Positions 48,782-49,636 of a stretch of DNA of 49,636 nt are shown one piece after another (the first letter of the stretch is position 1; each line of letters starts with the position of its first letter). The stretch lies in the IMG/VR virus record IMGVR_UViG_3300046472_000117, positions 1-49,636 of that record; one strand, given 5' to 3'. This DNA comes from a virus. The position numbers and the translations under genes were made by a program. The notes below the pieces were generated by a model. The model saw only the letters and a program-made list of their open reading frames with translations, made no database searches and was not told where the DNA came from.

Positions 48782-49474
48782 ATGGCTGCTAGCAAGATCA
48801 TCGACAAAGTACGCAAGCTGCTTGAACTGGCAGACGAGACCAGGGGAGGCACAGAGGCAGAGCGCAACTTGGCAGCCGAAAGGGCTGCCGAGTTGATGGC
48901 CAAGCACAATCTCGCGCAAGGCGACCTCACCGGGCAGAGCGCACCCGGTGAGGTCGGCGACGACGTACAGCACATTTCAGGCAGCATGGATTTCTGGAAG
49001 GTCACGCTTGCCTGCGCCATTGGCCGCGTGAGCATGGTGGATTCGTTCTACGTCAAACGTGCAAGGTTCGCATGGGACCTGCACATGATCGGTAGGCAAG
49101 ACAACGTGACCTACGTGCAGACGCTGTGCCAGCACTTGATCCCCTGGCTGGAGCAGGAGCAGAAGGATGCGTACAAAGCAGCACGTGAGATTGACCCGAC
49201 TGTAAAGCCGCGCAGCTTTGGCATGGCCTTTTACGAGGCAGCCTGCTACGAGATACAGGGCAGGTGCCGCAAGCTGCGTGACAGCACGTTTGAAGGCTCG
49301 GGCATGGAACTGATCAAAAACGAGGAGGCGGCAAACAAACAATTCATGTTGGAGAAGGGCCACAATGTTCGGCCTAGTGGCAAGCGCGGTCACGGCAGCG
49401 CACGTGGCCACGCGGCAGGACGCAAGGCAGGCAGTGAAGCTGACCTGCTCCCCGGCAAGAAGCTCAACAGCTAA
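48782..49474 (+). CDS. DUF2786-containing protein
   Basis: The protein has 230 residues. Residues ~1-45 (SKIIDKVRKLLELADETRGG, then ERAAELMAKHNLAQGDL) match DUF2786, a helical domain common in phages and conjugative elements, of unknown function. The rest resembles the domain often attached to it (WKVTLACAIGRVSMVDSFYVK, then FGMAFYEAACYEIQGR). The C-terminus is basic (GKRGHGSARGHAAGRKAGS). Confidence 0.8.
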   Translation: MAASKIIDKVRKLLELADETRGGTEAERNLAAERAAELMAKHNLAQGDLTGQSAPGEVGDDVQHISGSMDFWKVTLACAIGRVSMVDSFYVKRARFAWDLHMIGRQDNVTYVQTLCQHLIPWLEQEQKDAYKAAREIDPTVKPRSFGMAFYEAACYEIQGRCRKLRDSTFEGSGMELIKNEEAANKQFMLEKGHNVRPSGKRGHGSARGHAAGRKAGSEADLLPGKKLNS

Positions 49475-49485
49475 CGGAGGTTACA
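49475..49485 (+). promoter_or_regulatory. Start-associated element CGGAGGTTACA
   Basis: Fifth copy of the GGAGGTTACA element, four bases before ATG 49490. Confidence 0.6.
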
Positions 49486-49489
49486 AACC

Positions 49490-49636
49490 ATGAGCATCCA
49501 AGACAGGTTCAACACAATCACCGGCCGCGATGGTGCGGCCATACACCACTACTTTGCACCGGGCACTGAGTTCTGGTTTAGGTGGGAGGGGCCGGAATGG
49601 CTGGTTGTCGCACAGGTGCCTAACCCACACGTGGAC
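49490..49636 (+). CDS. 5' part of the gene split by the contig ends
   Basis: ATG 49490 has GGAGG upstream. The 49 codons here (MSIQDRFNTITGRDGAAIHH...) run to the last base and continue at position 129 of the left end. The intact frame in this copy argues that its CC at 49546-49547 is the correct version and that the CCC at 37-39 is an error. Confidence 0.8.
   Translation, partial: MSIQDRFNTITGRDGAAIHHYFAPGTEFWFRWEGPEWLVVAQVPNPHVD
49510..49636. repeat. Terminal repeat, right copy
   Basis: 127-nt copy of bases 1-128, lacking one C. See the left copy. Confidence 0.95.

Overview
This 49.6 kb window is a complete, or nearly complete, genome of a tailed double-stranded DNA phage of siphovirus type. 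Every supported gene lies on the + strand. Genes are tightly packed, with many ATGA or GTGA stop/start overlaps. The two ends repeat each other: bases 1-128 match 49510-49636 except for one extra C near the start. The contig is therefore circular or circularly permuted, and one gene is cut by the arbitrary break. Several features suggest an actinobacterial host: high GC, a short extended -10 promoter family (TGnTANNNT), at least one apparently leaderless start, a ThyX thymidylate synthase, a DnaE-type polymerase and a ReqiPepy6 Gp37-like tail protein. The host genus cannot be fixed from the sequence. No integrase, excisionase or recognisable CI-type repressor is visible, so a lytic lifestyle is likely (inference). 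No tRNA gene or CRISPR array was seen.

Layout: (1) 1-688, end of an early unit with a winged-helix-like protein, closed by a terminator at 715-750. (2) 689-964, a noncoding gap with repeats and a promoter, a candidate packaging site next to the small terminase. (3) 965-7261, packaging and portal genes (small and large terminase, portal, MuF) with a FlgM-like anti-sigma domain protein and a complete papain-like cysteine protease between them. (4) 7274-16036, a beta-helix spike-like protein placed unusually in the head region, then protease with nested scaffold, decoration protein, major capsid, connectors and major tail protein. (5) 16076-25616, tail chaperones with a programmed frameshift, a 1759-residue tape measure with two wall-degrading domains, and two large tail-tip proteins. 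(6) 25616-27277, a lysis cassette. (7) 27418-49636, early and replication genes.

The replication half holds a coherent set: SNF2-like helicase, Fe-S PD-(D/E)XK nuclease, Sak4-like ATPase, an acidic-tailed ssDNA-binding candidate with a SAP domain, zinc-finger/Toprim primase, DnaE polymerase, RepA-like ATPase and RuvC-like resolvase. ThyX supports thymidylate supply. Between primase and polymerase sits a five-gene translationally coupled cassette (FAD-type oxidoreductase-like, HAD phosphatase-like, SDR, a small protein, and a VOC-Nmad1-like fusion). It is the best candidate here for an undescribed nucleotide or DNA modification pathway.

Other main leads are: two unrelated nucleic-acid proteins that share an SSB-like acidic tip ending DEPF; a conserved AGGAGGTTACA start-associated element at five starts outside the structural genes; a near-perfect 22-bp palindrome over a -35 box at 48203-48224; and a +1/-2 type frameshift in the tail chaperones.
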